A stretch of DNA of 64,000 bases from a bacterium (GTDB taxonomy: Bacteria; Patescibacteriota; Microgenomatia; UBA1406; GWC2-37-13): the NCBI GenBank assembly GCA_021833625.1, contig JAKBEU010000001.1, positions 124,001 through 188,000 of the forward strand, given 5' to 3'. Numbering within the stretch: position 1 is the first letter of the stretch; each line of letters starts with the position of its first letter. The notes below the pieces were generated by a model. It was given only the letters and a program-made list of their open reading frames with translations, ran no database searches and was not told the origin of the DNA. Both the position numbers and the translations under genes were made by a program. Shown here piece by piece: positions 25,558-35,373 of this stretch.

Positions 25558-27702
25558 TTACATCTCTCCCAACTCTTTTAATAGCTCAGGATTTTGAGGA
25601 GAGAAGCGGGGAATGTACCATTTCAACAGTTGTTTTGCCTCTTCTTTTTTTCCGAACTTTTTCAGCAACTGGATCTTGAGATAATATGCGTCCCCATAGT
25701 CCTTCTTCAAGCTAATTGCATGTTCGATTGCCTCAAATGCTTTCCCTTCATATATTTTTTTCTGCTGTGCGTTTTTTTCCTCATCAAACAGAAGTGCATA
25801 ATAGGTCGCTGCAAAATAGGGAATCTTCGGATCGGTAGGACCGAGTTTTGCCGCTTCATCAAGCGCAGACAGTCCCGTAAATAAATATTTTTTATCAAGC
25901 GTCATCTGATAAAAGAGATATTGATTTTTGACTCTTGTTTTCCAGTAGAGGATATTCTGCGTCGACTCCTGAATCGAGGCGAGATTAAGGCGCTCTGACT
26001 CGCTCATATATTTTTTTGCCTGTTCTGCCTGTTTCTGATATGAACTGTAGAATGCAAGTTGGGAAAGCGTATAGGACAGCTTGTCTTCATAGACATGTTC
26101 ATGCCGAAGCGCAAGTGCCTGATACAAAAGGGATGCGGCAGCTTCGATATTGTTGCTTTTTAAGGCAGCATCAGAGGTTGCATATTTATAGTCGGCAAGC
26201 CAATAAGAAAAAAGCGAGTTCATCAGATACACCCACACGACAAAAGGAAGAATGTAGCCCAAAACGGGCATCTTATTTTCCTTTGTTTTTGTTGTGCTAA
26301 GAGGTGCATTTGTCAGGAGAAAGGCAGGAATAATATACCAGTACAGATTTATGACCGTAATGGAAAAGCCAAAAAAATTCGTAATGATTATCGAAAGCCA
26401 AATGGATGCCAGCGAGATATACAGATACAACAGATCATCTTCTTTTTTATGAAGGACTATCTGCTTTATCATATATACATATCCCCACACGATAAAAATT
26501 ACCACGGAGAGCAATCCGAGCCAGCCGGTTGTTGCAAAAAAATTCAAATATTCATTATGGGCCTTGTTATACAGATAGTCCCATTCGGACGTAAGATTGT
26601 GTGCAACGGGACGCACCGAATAGTAAGAGTAACCGAAAGTCTCTACTCCCGTTCCAAACAGAGGATACTGTTCTCCCAATTGAAGCGCGCCTTTCCACAC
26701 AATTTTACGGATATCAAACGACTCAGTTATCCCCGTCCCCATAGAGGGAGTTGTGCTGGTTGAAGGAACGGGCGCGACAACTGTCTTCTTATTATTTGTT
26801 TGTAAAAACCGAAACTCCAACAAGTAATCCACCTGAGTGATTCCCGTCTTAAAAACAAACGTAGCAACAATCATGCCGGCAAGCAAAATGCCGAGGGTTT
26901 TAAAATAGGGCTTCTTTTGTTCCTTGTCTTTTTTCACTTCCTTCATAAAATACAAAACAATCAGTGCGACAAATCCGGGGACCAGTGAACCGAGAGCCGA
27001 TCGGGATCTCGTAAAAAGAATTCCCACATAGTTAAGGACGATAAAAGACCCGTAAAACCATTTTTTATTTAGGGAGGAAGTAATGAATAAATAGAGCCCC
27101 ATAAAAAAAGTCACCGCAAGATAGGCCCCTAACCAGTTCGGTTGACCGAGTGTTGAGAACATTCTTTCCGACGGTCTGAATTGTACTGTCCAACAGGTAT
27201 TGTCAAACTTACTGGTAAAAAGAAGGCAGGACAGATCGTGGCCGAATTTACCGGGAAGACCCCATAAAATAACTAAAAGAGAAGAGAGGACTGAAATCTT
27301 AAAAAGAGATCGGGTAATGTGTACCAGTTCGTCGCTTAAGTTCGAAACAAGACCATAGTAGAGGAATATATAAGTAAACAGCGAAATAAGTCCTCCGTTA
27401 AACCGTCCATAGTATCCGAAAAGCGAAGTACTGATATCAATGGAAAAAACGGTACTCAGCACCTGGCTTATGGCAAAAATTAGGATGGGAATATCAAATG
27501 CGGTCCGACGGAAGACAAATTTTTTTTCCTGCACGCTGCGCATAAGCCAAAACCATCCGATACATACGGACAGGGCGTAAATAAAAAGCATTTTATTAAA
27601 CTCAAATAATTCGCTTGTTGCAGGATAGACGACAAACGGTACAATGAAAAAGAGGGTATAATAGAGGTACTTGATTATTTTTGAGTAAAGCTTTGGTTTC
27701 AT
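25558..27702 (-). CDS. O-antigen ligase/polymerase-like membrane protein with C-terminal TPR repeats
   Basis: 714 residues with about 11-12 membrane spans up to residue ~480. A large extracytoplasmic loop holds the H-N-E-Y-L-N-F segment (near 375) that is typical of the Wzy/WaaL O-antigen ligase family, after G-T-G-V-E-T-F. Residues ~540-714 form TPR-like helical repeats. It likely polymerises or ligates a surface polysaccharide or glycosylates pilins; PilO-type pilin glycosyltransferases share this fold. Its ATG abuts the mreB ATG head to head. Confidence 0.82.
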   Translation of the reverse strand: MKPKLYSKIIKYLYYTLFFIVPFVVYPATSELFEFNKMLFIYALSVCIGWFWLMRSVQEKKFVFRRTAFDIPILIFAISQVLSTVFSIDISTSLFGYYGRFNGGLISLFTYIFLYYGLVSNLSDELVHITRSLFKISVLSSLLVILWGLPGKFGHDLSCLLFTSKFDNTCWTVQFRPSERMFSTLGQPNWLGAYLAVTFFMGLYLFITSSLNKKWFYGSFIVLNYVGILFTRSRSALGSLVPGFVALIVLYFMKEVKKDKEQKKPYFKTLGILLAGMIVATFVFKTGITQVDYLLEFRFLQTNNKKTVVAPVPSTSTTPSMGTGITESFDIRKIVWKGALQLGEQYPLFGTGVETFGYSYYSVRPVAHNLTSEWDYLYNKAHNEYLNFFATTGWLGLLSVVIFIVWGYVYMIKQIVLHKKEDDLLYLYISLASIWLSIIITNFFGFSITVINLYWYIIPAFLLTNAPLSTTKTKENKMPVLGYILPFVVWVYLMNSLFSYWLADYKYATSDAALKSNNIEAAASLLYQALALRHEHVYEDKLSYTLSQLAFYSSYQKQAEQAKKYMSESERLNLASIQESTQNILYWKTRVKNQYLFYQMTLDKKYLFTGLSALDEAAKLGPTDPKIPYFAATYYALLFDEEKNAQQKKIYEGKAFEAIEHAISLKKDYGDAYYLKIQLLKKFGKKEEAKQLLKWYIPRFSPQNPELLKELGEM
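27657..27662 (+). promoter_or_regulatory. Possible -10 of mreB inside the divergent gene
   Basis: TATAAT lies 40 nt before the mreB ATG, inside the 5' coding part of the opposite-strand ligase gene. There is no convincing -35. Confidence 0.35.
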
Positions 27703-28761
27703 ATGTTACATTTTATAAAAAAAATTGCACAAAATGTTCCGTTCTTCACCTCCCTCCCTGTCATGTTCGACTTGGGAACCCATACGACTAAAATCGCCAT
27801 AAGGGATAAGGGAGTTGTCCTTCGGGAACCTACCTGCGTTGGAATGCGTATTCAGCCCAAAGAATATATTTTTTTTGGTTCCGAAGCAAAAAACATCATC
27901 GGAAAAACTCCCGATTTTCTGTCCATAATAAAGCCTGTTGTAAACGGAATTGTGTCGGACTTTGACAGTGAGGTTGCCCTTTTGCAGTATTACATCGAAA
28001 AATCCATAACCCCCTATACGAAATCGGCATTGATAAAGCCCCCCATAAATGCCATTGCATCCGTGCCGACAATTGCAACCGAAATTGAACAAAAGGCCGT
28101 CGAAGAAGCATTGATGAAAGCGGGATGTTCCTCCGTTAGTTTGATAAAAAAACCTCTTGCAACCGCAGCAGGTGCCGGACTTGACGTATTTTTCCATCAC
28201 CCTCATTTAATCGTCGACTTCGGCGGAGGACTTGTTGAAATGAGTATTATAAGCGGAGGAGGAATAGTTTCCCAAAAAACATTAAAGCTTGCGGGGGAAC
28301 ACATGGATAAGGTGATTGCCAATTACGTTCATTTGAAACACGGCATACTACTTGGCGAGTCAACCTGTGAACGCCTGAAGATATCCTGCCTTACATTTGA
28401 AGACAAGGAAATAACGGAGCTTGTCAGGGGAAAATCTTTGGAAAACGGATTACCTAAGTCGGTAAAGATCCGTTCAAGCGAACTGAGGGAGGCATTATCT
28501 CCCACTTTTTCCCTCATAACGGACGGAATAAAGGAGCTTCTTGAGGTTTCGCATCCTGAGGTAGTGGATGACATATTCGAAGAGGGAATAGTTCTTACGG
28601 GTAAAATAGCGTCGCTTCCCGGTCTCAAACAAATGGTTGCTGATGAATTGAAAATGAAAGTAGTACTTCCCGAGCATGCAGCAGAAGCTACTATTTACGG
28701 ACTTTTTGAAATAGAGAAGCACCCGAAGAGTCTCCAGACCATCAAGATAAAGATCGCTTGA
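27703..28761 (+). CDS. mreB: Rod shape-determining protein MreB
   Basis: 352 residues of actin fold. Phosphate loop 1 is M-F-D-L-G-T-H-T-T-K (~22-31), loop 2 I-V-D-F-G-G-G (~168-174), and the adenosine-side L-T-G-K-I-A-S-L-P-G segment (~302-311) is present. The R-x-P-x-x-x-x-x-R-P-x-x-x-G-x-x-x-D-F region matches MreB more closely than FtsA or PilM. An amphipathic N-terminus (H-F-I-K-K-I-A) probably touches the membrane. It directs lateral wall synthesis with the penicillin-binding protein. Its TGA is shared with the 16S promoter -35. Confidence 0.92.
   Translation: MLHFIKKIAQNVPFFTSLPVMFDLGTHTTKIAIRDKGVVLREPTCVGMRIQPKEYIFFGSEAKNIIGKTPDFLSIIKPVVNGIVSDFDSEVALLQYYIEKSITPYTKSALIKPPINAIASVPTIATEIEQKAVEEALMKAGCSSVSLIKKPLATAAGAGLDVFFHHPHLIVDFGGGLVEMSIISGGGIVSQKTLKLAGEHMDKVIANYVHLKHGILLGESTCERLKISCLTFEDKEITELVRGKSLENGLPKSVKIRSSELREALSPTFSLITDGIKELLEVSHPEVVDDIFEEGIVLTGKIASLPGLKQMVADELKMKVVLPEHAAEATIYGLFEIEKHPKSLQTIKIKIA
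27712..27717 (-). promoter_or_regulatory. Possible -10 of the O-antigen ligase-like gene inside mreB
   Basis: Minus strand TATAAA, 9 nt before the ATG at 27702, located within the first codons of mreB. Confidence 0.35.
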
Positions 28762-28786
28762 CAATTAATATTCCCAAAGGTACAAT
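28758..28786 (+). promoter_or_regulatory. 16S rRNA promoter
   Basis: Consensus TTGACA (28758-28763) overlapping the mreB stop codon, exactly 17-nt spacer, TACAAT (28781-28786). It is the best -35/-10 pair in the window, fitting for rRNA. Confidence 0.85.
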
Positions 28787-28808
28787 GGAACTTACTTCTT
28801 TTGATATT

Positions 28809-28820
28809 TGCTCTTTGAAA
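28809..28820 (+). promoter_or_regulatory. boxA antitermination element in the 16S leader
   Basis: TGCTCTTTGAAA matches the bacterial rRNA boxA (TGCTCTTTAACA) over its conserved first eight bases. The NusB that would bind it is encoded at 9007. I see no clear boxB/boxC. Confidence 0.75.
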
Positions 28821-28850
28821 AGTTGTTGTTTTAGTGCAGAAAACGGGTTA

Positions 28851-28886
28851 GGAACCCCGGTCGTAGACCGTGGGGTCCAATCAGTT

Positions 28887-28892
<6 letters not shown>
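28851..28892 (+). promoter_or_regulatory. Leader hairpin and T-tract before 16S
   Basis: A GC-rich stem (GGTC/GACC, CCCC/GGGG, then A-T and GG/CC, with two bulges) spans 28851-28878 and is followed 6 nt later by eight T (28885-28892). It may be an attenuator overcome by boxA, or a processing structure; the gap before the T-tract makes termination uncertain. Confidence 0.45.
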
Positions 28893-30412
<1,520 letters not shown>

Positions 30413-30634
30413 TTTTTTTTATTCTTAGGAATGAAAAAAGCATTTTTCGGTTTGGAAACCAAAAAGATGTTTCCGTTTAAGTAAACGGATAAAATAAATC
30501 CTAGCCCGTCTTTTGCAACTAAAACAACACTTTCACAATTCACTTACCTAAAAATCGTTCTTCGGGTTCTTTAACGGTGTTTTTATACCACAAGAAAGAC
30601 ACTACAAGCGTGTGAAGAAAAAAGAGGACCTGCT
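30413..30634 (+). other. 16S 3' trailer and intergenic spacer
   Basis: The spacer starts with eight T right after the 16S 3' end and holds a small hairpin with a 6-bp perfect stem (CCGTTT 30473-30478 with AAACGG 30483-30488). Either may end the 16S transcript. I see no tRNA, 23S start or reading frame here. Confidence 0.5.
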
Positions 30635-31519
30635 TTATTTCAGGTCAAGTCCTTTGAGGAACTCTTTGAATTCGCCGTTCAGGTCTTTATGTTGAAGGGC
30701 AAATTCGACAACGGTTTTTAGGTATTCGAATTTATTTCCCGTGTCATAATACCGGCCGTTTTCTATGACAACCGTATACACAGGGACACCTTCATCTTTC
30801 AGAAGATTGATTGCGTCAACCAACCAAATCTCTCCGCCTTTTCCGGGCTTAATTCGTTTCAATGCGCTAAAAATTTGGGGAGGAAGAATATACCCTCCGT
30901 GTGTCGCAATATTTGAGGGAGCCTCATCAGGTGTCGGTTTTTCTACTATTCTTTTTATTTTGTGCACGTTGCCCTCGACATGCTCAAGCTCTGCAATTCC
31001 GTATCTGCTTAAATCTTCTTTCTTTTCTATTTTTACTCCCGAGATAACAATACCCCCATATTTCTCGTATACGTCAATCATTTGCTTTAATCGGGGAGGA
31101 GTAGAATAAATAAATTCATCACCCCACAACACCGCAAACGGTTCATCTTCAATGACCGGTTCTGCAGCAAGGATGGGTGTTCCGTTTCCATAAGGACCCT
31201 TCTGACGGATATAAATGAAGTTTGCCATATTGGCAATCTTCCGTATCCGTTCAAGAATATGCTCTTTATTTCCCGCCATGAGATTTTTGATAAGGTCTTC
31301 ATTGGGAACGTCAAAGTGATCTTCGATTGCGCGTTTATTTGCGCCCGTTACGATAATGACGTTTTCAATTCCGGAGTTTGCCGCTTCTTCGACGACATAT
31401 TGAATGACCGGCTTGTCAACAACGGGAAGCATTTCCTTAGGCATTGCCTTTGTCTGGGGAAGGAACCGTGTTCCAAATCCGGCAGCAGGAATAACGACTT
31501 TTGAAATCTTTTTTTTCAT
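30635..31519 (-). CDS. galU: UTP-glucose-1-phosphate uridylyltransferase
   Basis: 294 residues, the usual GalU length. It starts with V-V-I-P-A-A-G-F-G-T-R-F-L-P (nucleotide-binding loop) and T-K-A-M-P-K-E-M-L-P. Further family marks are the D-K-P-x-I-Q-Y-V-V-E-E segment, E-K-P near 195, and G-K-G-G-E-I-W-L-V-D-A. It makes UDP-glucose for surface glycans, fitting the DUF2723, YfhO and ligase-like genes nearby. It starts 5 nt after the upstream Big-1-like gene, so the two form an operon. Confidence 0.95.
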   Translation of the reverse strand: MKKKISKVVIPAAGFGTRFLPQTKAMPKEMLPVVDKPVIQYVVEEAANSGIENVIIVTGANKRAIEDHFDVPNEDLIKNLMAGNKEHILERIRKIANMANFIYIRQKGPYGNGTPILAAEPVIEDEPFAVLWGDEFIYSTPPRLKQMIDVYEKYGGIVISGVKIEKKEDLSRYGIAELEHVEGNVHKIKRIVEKPTPDEAPSNIATHGGYILPPQIFSALKRIKPGKGGEIWLVDAINLLKDEGVPVYTVVIENGRYYDTGNKFEYLKTVVEFALQHKDLNGEFKEFLKGLDLK

Positions 31520-31524
31520 AGAGT

Positions 31525-31938
31525 TTATTCAAACTTAACGGATAATTTTTGCGTAAGTTTTGTTATGCCGCCAACAAGCACCTCAATTGAGGCAACTCCC
31601 GTTTGCGTGGAGGTCAATTGAGTTGATGCTTTTCCTTGTTCATCTGTTGTCAATTCGGTGTCGCTAAGGGTTCCGAACGTCGTTGTGACGGTCACCTTTT
31701 GATTCTTGACAGGAATGCCTTTTGTGCTGCGGATAAACACATTCACTGAGCTTTTGGATACGCCGTCTGCCTTTACAAGGAGGGGGTAGGCAAAAAGAAG
31801 CGAGGACTCGGCCGAGGCTGTATAATCTTCTTTCGCACGGGTAAACTGTGCAATCGGTTTATTAAAAAAGACAATTGTCACAAACACAGAAAAAAGAAGG
31901 AAAAAAACGAGCATCAGGCCTCCCAACTTTTTATCCAT
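31525..31938 (-). CDS. Membrane-anchored protein with one Big-1-like Ig domain
   Basis: 137 residues. An N-terminal membrane anchor or uncleaved signal (~8-25) is followed by one bacterial Ig-like domain (~48-137) with the Big-1 pattern: L-V-K-A-D-G-V-S-K-S, then V-T-V-T-T-T-F-G-T-L-S and T-D-E-Q-G-K-A-S-T-Q-L-T-S. A single domain of this kind outside the membrane is probably structural or adhesive. It precedes galU by 5 nt. The exact function is not visible. Confidence 0.72.
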   Translation of the reverse strand: MDKKLGGLMLVFFLLFSVFVTIVFFNKPIAQFTRAKEDYTASAESSLLFAYPLLVKADGVSKSSVNVFIRSTKGIPVKNQKVTVTTTFGTLSDTELTTDEQGKASTQLTSTQTGVASIEVLVGGITKLTQKLSVKFE

Positions 31939-31976
31939 ATATGAAAATTATACCATGAACATTTATGAAACAAGCG

Positions 31977-31984
31977 TGTATAAT
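31977..31984 (+). promoter_or_regulatory. Candidate promoter upstream of the MgtE_N/CBS gene
   Basis: TGTATAAT (hexamer 31979-31984), about 83 nt before the ATG at 32068. A second AT-rich stretch (TATATAT) lies 20 nt before the ATG, so the true start is unclear. If the first is used, the leader is ~75 nt and could hold a control element. Confidence 0.35.
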
Positions 31985-32067
31985 GTGCGCACAAGATAGG
32001 TATGTATGTCTGATGTATAATTGATATATAGTTGTATTTGAGGCGATAAAAAGTATATATTGTTTTT

Positions 32068-33300
32068 ATGCTTTACTTTTCTGAGCTAGAAAACAAAAAA
32101 GTAGTAACCACTGACGGTATCATCATTGGAAGGCTTGATGACCTTATATTTCTTCTCAGTGGAAAACCAAGACTTACAAAACTTGTTGTCCATACTCAGA
32201 CGGGGACCCTCATCATCTCAACCGAAAGCCTTCAAAAATTTAATAAAGTCGTCCGCATCTCAAAATATTTCGTCCAAACCGACCTGGAAGAAAACGAACT
32301 CTACGTAAAAAGGAACCTGATGGACAAACAGATTATCGATATATCCGGAAACAAGATAGTCCGCGCAAATGACGTTATTCTCCAGGAACAAATTAACCTT
32401 GACTCAAGTTCGTATGAATGTTTTGTGTCCGGAGTCGACATTGGACCTTTAGGCATATTGAGAAGATTGCGCATCGAGAATCTTGTCTTAAAAACCCTCC
32501 GCTTGGTCGGAATAAGCATCGTATCCCAATTTCTCTCATGGGGAGATATTCAGCCTCTTGACCTTATGCGGGGCAGCATCACCGTACGGAAAGAGGAAGC
32601 AAAGCTGCAGAACATGCGGCCGGAAGACTTGGCGGATCATTTGGAGAAAACAAACGAACAGAATATTAAACGGTTCCTTAACCTGCTTGATAATGAATTT
32701 GCCGTTAAAGTTATCAGCAGCCTCAATTTGAATTATCAACGGGACCTTTTCAGGACCTGGAAACCGGAAAAATCAGTGGCAATTCTTGAAAAAATGGAGT
32801 CGGATACGGCGGTTGACATTCTTCTTTCACTTTCCAAAAAAAGGCGAATGGAACTTGTTCATATCATGGATCCTGCCCACAAACAAGCCATTCTCAACCT
32901 TCTTTCACTTACCAAGACACCCATAGGAGGACGCTTATCGTCCGAATTTTTCACCGCAAGTCCCACGGAAACGGTCCGCTCCGTCACAAAACGGATGAGA
33001 CACGAAACAGGAGAGTTTGTATTCCTTGCCACCGTATATGTCGTCAACCAAAAAAAACAACTGATAGGAGTTTTCAATCCTCATGAACTTATTTTGCAGG
33101 ACGAAGATACACCGGTATATAAATTTATGACCCAAAACATCGTTTCGGCCCAGTTAAAAACACCTCTTGAAGTTGTCGTAAAAAAAATATTAAAGTATCG
33201 CCTTCCGGGCATTCCGGTTCTCGATAACAATAAGCAAATTGTTGGTATTATTACTTTTGACGGCATTGCCGACCTCATCGAATCACAATTCAACAAATAA
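32068..33300 (+). CDS. PRC-barrel / MgtE N-domain / CBS-pair protein without membrane part
   Basis: 410 residues, soluble. PRC-barrel-like repeats occupy ~1-75 and ~80-155 (V-T-T-D-G-x-x-I-G-R-L-D-D is typical). A MgtE intracellular N domain follows (~165-275; note M-R-P-E-D-L-A-D-H-L-E), then a CBS pair (~285-405) ending I-P-V-L-D-N-N-K-Q-I-V-G-I-I-T. In MgtE the N and CBS domains sense Mg2+ and gate the channel; here the channel domain is missing and an Nramp-like transporter begins 6 nt downstream. I infer a detached sensor or gate for that transporter. Confidence 0.85.
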   Translation: MLYFSELENKKVVTTDGIIIGRLDDLIFLLSGKPRLTKLVVHTQTGTLIISTESLQKFNKVVRISKYFVQTDLEENELYVKRNLMDKQIIDISGNKIVRANDVILQEQINLDSSSYECFVSGVDIGPLGILRRLRIENLVLKTLRLVGISIVSQFLSWGDIQPLDLMRGSITVRKEEAKLQNMRPEDLADHLEKTNEQNIKRFLNLLDNEFAVKVISSLNLNYQRDLFRTWKPEKSVAILEKMESDTAVDILLSLSKKRRMELVHIMDPAHKQAILNLLSLTKTPIGGRLSSEFFTASPTETVRSVTKRMRHETGEFVFLATVYVVNQKKQLIGVFNPHELILQDEDTPVYKFMTQNIVSAQLKTPLEVVVKKILKYRLPGIPVLDNNKQIVGIITFDGIADLIESQFNK

Positions 33301-33306
33301 ACGTTT

Positions 33307-34548
33307 ATGAAGATGCCCAAATTCATTAAGAGAGTCTTTCTTCTCCTTGCCATTATGGGTCCCGGCCTTGTTACGGCCTTTGCCGATAATGATGCGGGAG
33401 GCGTTGCGACCTATTCCGTTGCAGCTTCAAAATTCGGCTATCAAATACTCATTACTCTTATTCCGATCACGCTTGTTTTGTTTATTACGCAGGAAATCGG
33501 TGTACGCATCGCCCTTGCCTCGGGAAAAGGACTTGCGGATCTTATCAGGGAAAGATATGGCGTGTTTATTTCACTTATTATTTTTATTCTTGTATTTATT
33601 GTCAACTTCGGCGTTGTCCTGCAGGATATCAGCGGACTTAAATCAGCCCTTCAACTGTTCGGATTAAATTACAACATATATCTGCCTCTCCTTCTTGGTC
33701 TTCTTTTTATTTTTCTTGTAAAATCCACATACAAAAAAACAGAGCGGCTTTTTTTTCTCCTCATATTGTTTTACTTAAGTTATTTTTTCTCCGCCATTTT
33801 GGTGAAGCCTGACTGGGGATTTATTGCAAAATCAATTGTCATTCCTCAGGGAAAAATGTCCTTTAATTTCATCTATACTTCAGTGGCAGTACTTGGAACA
33901 ACGGTTACCGCGTGGGGTCAGTTTGTTATTGCAAGCAGTATAAAAGACAAGCGGTTAACGGCAAGCGATATGAAGGTCGAACAATTTGAAGTGTTTGCGG
34001 CTTCCATAATAAGCAATGTCTTTACCATGTTCATGATGGTTGCCGTTGCGGCAACTATTTTTCATAATGGTCTTCACATAGGAGACGCGGCTGAAGCAGC
34101 TGTTGCAATCAAGCCGCTTGCAGGGGACATGGCCGGAATATTGTTTGGAATCGGACTGCTTGTTGCAGGATTTTTGGGATGCGCTATTGTTCCCCTCTCT
34201 ACAGCATATGCATTTTCCGAACTGTTCGGATATGAAGGAAGTCTTAATCAGGGTCTTCAGAAAAGTAAATTTTTTTATGGGTTTTTTGTGTTTCAGATAG
34301 TGTTGGCCGCGATATTTGTCATGCAACCGAAATTCTCACTCTTTAGTTTTACCCTGTACGCTGACTTTTTAAACAGCGTTATTCTTCCCGTCATATTTAT
34401 TTTTCTCTATCGATTTGCCAACAATAAAGATATAATGGGTAAGTATAAAAATACGAGAATGCAAAATTTTATACTGATTACCTGCGGCGTTATTATTTCC
34501 TGTGCCGTTGTGTTAGGACTTTTAGGGGGAGCATTACATTTAAAATAA
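33307..34548 (+). CDS. Atypical Nramp-family divalent metal transporter
   Basis: 413 residues with 11 predicted membrane spans and the Nramp start M-G-P-G-L-V-T-A. The TM1 metal motif DPGN is DAGG (29-32): the Asp is kept and the Asn lost. The TM6 MPH motif reads T-A-W (201-203), so the Met that favours transition metals and the His are both missing. Such changes are known in Nramp-related Mg2+ transporters (NRMT). With the MgtE-type sensor next door, Mg2+ is a reasonable substrate guess; Mn2+ or another ion cannot be excluded. Confidence 0.85.
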   Translation: MKMPKFIKRVFLLLAIMGPGLVTAFADNDAGGVATYSVAASKFGYQILITLIPITLVLFITQEIGVRIALASGKGLADLIRERYGVFISLIIFILVFIVNFGVVLQDISGLKSALQLFGLNYNIYLPLLLGLLFIFLVKSTYKKTERLFFLLILFYLSYFFSAILVKPDWGFIAKSIVIPQGKMSFNFIYTSVAVLGTTVTAWGQFVIASSIKDKRLTASDMKVEQFEVFAASIISNVFTMFMMVAVAATIFHNGLHIGDAAEAAVAIKPLAGDMAGILFGIGLLVAGFLGCAIVPLSTAYAFSELFGYEGSLNQGLQKSKFFYGFFVFQIVLAAIFVMQPKFSLFSFTLYADFLNSVILPVIFIFLYRFANNKDIMGKYKNTRMQNFILITCGVIISCAVVLGLLGGALHLK

Positions 34549-34551
34549 ATT

Positions 34552-35373
34552 ATGAAAAAACTTATCGTGGTTGCGGATTGGGCCCTTGATTCATTAACAT
34601 GTCAGGAATTTAAAACAGCGCTCCAAGGCTTTTCAAAAAATGCAAAGGATGTTGATGTTTCATTTGTTTCCTCCTCTCCCTCAACACTCCATACCTCCTA
34701 TATCCTTGAACAGCTTATCCGCACTGAAGAACGGTATGGAATCCCCAATGAAACGGTCATTTTTCAAAACACCGACCCCCGTATCCAAACAAAAGAAGGT
34801 GTCAAACAGGCAAAGGGTGCTGAATTTATCGTAATTCGACTTAAGTCCGGTATATTTCTTTGCGGACCAAACGCAGGGTATGATTTCTCCCTCCTTAAAA
34901 ACAAAATTGAATATGTGTACGGTTATCCGGGTCTTGACCGCGGAAGCCAATTCCGCTCACGCGACCTTTATTCTAGGGTAAGCGCACACCTTATGGATGG
35001 TCTTGAGGATGAGATGGAACTGGAGGAAGAAACGTCAAACTGCATTCCTGAATTGCGGGGATATTTTATCGGACACATCGATAACTACGGGAACATTAAA
35101 ACGACAATAACGAAAGAGGATTTTAAGGGAAAATATGAACTGAATGATACGGTCACAATAACCCTCAATCACGTGACAAAAAAGGCGACATATGTAAGCA
35201 ATCTGTTTGGCGGCACTCCAGGACAACTGGTTATTTATCCGGGATCATCGGGAGACAATGATAATCCCTATCTTGAAATTTCTATTTGGAGACATTTCAC
35301 GGAAGAAAATCCCACAACCGGACTTGCAGAGTTCAATCACCCAAAGCCCGGAATGCAAATAGAGTTAAAGTGA
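34552..35373 (+). CDS. SAM hydrolase-like (SAM hydroxide adenosyltransferase/DUF62) protein
   Basis: 273 residues. The N-terminal domain has I-V-V-A-D-W-A-L-D-S, and an L-C-G-P-N-A-G-Y-D-F-S segment stands where the family has A-P-D-N-G-L-L-S. The C-terminal domain carries G-Y-F-I-G-H-I-D-N-Y-G-N-I-K-T-T-I, close to the family's I-D-x-F-G-N-x-x-T-N-I. The family hydrolyses SAM to adenosine and methionine. Divergence at the Asp motifs makes the reaction uncertain. The stop overlaps convergent nadE by 9 nt. A SAM riboswitch lies 1.4 kb away. Confidence 0.6.
   Translation: MKKLIVVADWALDSLTCQEFKTALQGFSKNAKDVDVSFVSSSPSTLHTSYILEQLIRTEERYGIPNETVIFQNTDPRIQTKEGVKQAKGAEFIVIRLKSGIFLCGPNAGYDFSLLKNKIEYVYGYPGLDRGSQFRSRDLYSRVSAHLMDGLEDEMELEEETSNCIPELRGYFIGHIDNYGNIKTTITKEDFKGKYELNDTVTITLNHVTKKATYVSNLFGGTPGQLVIYPGSSGDNDNPYLEISIWRHFTEENPTTGLAEFNHPKPGMQIELK

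Noticed and set aside
30413-30634. Spacer tRNA or 23S 5' end after 16S
   Set aside because: No cloverleaf or 23S-like sequence is visible in the 222 bp, and the next gene is convergent galU.
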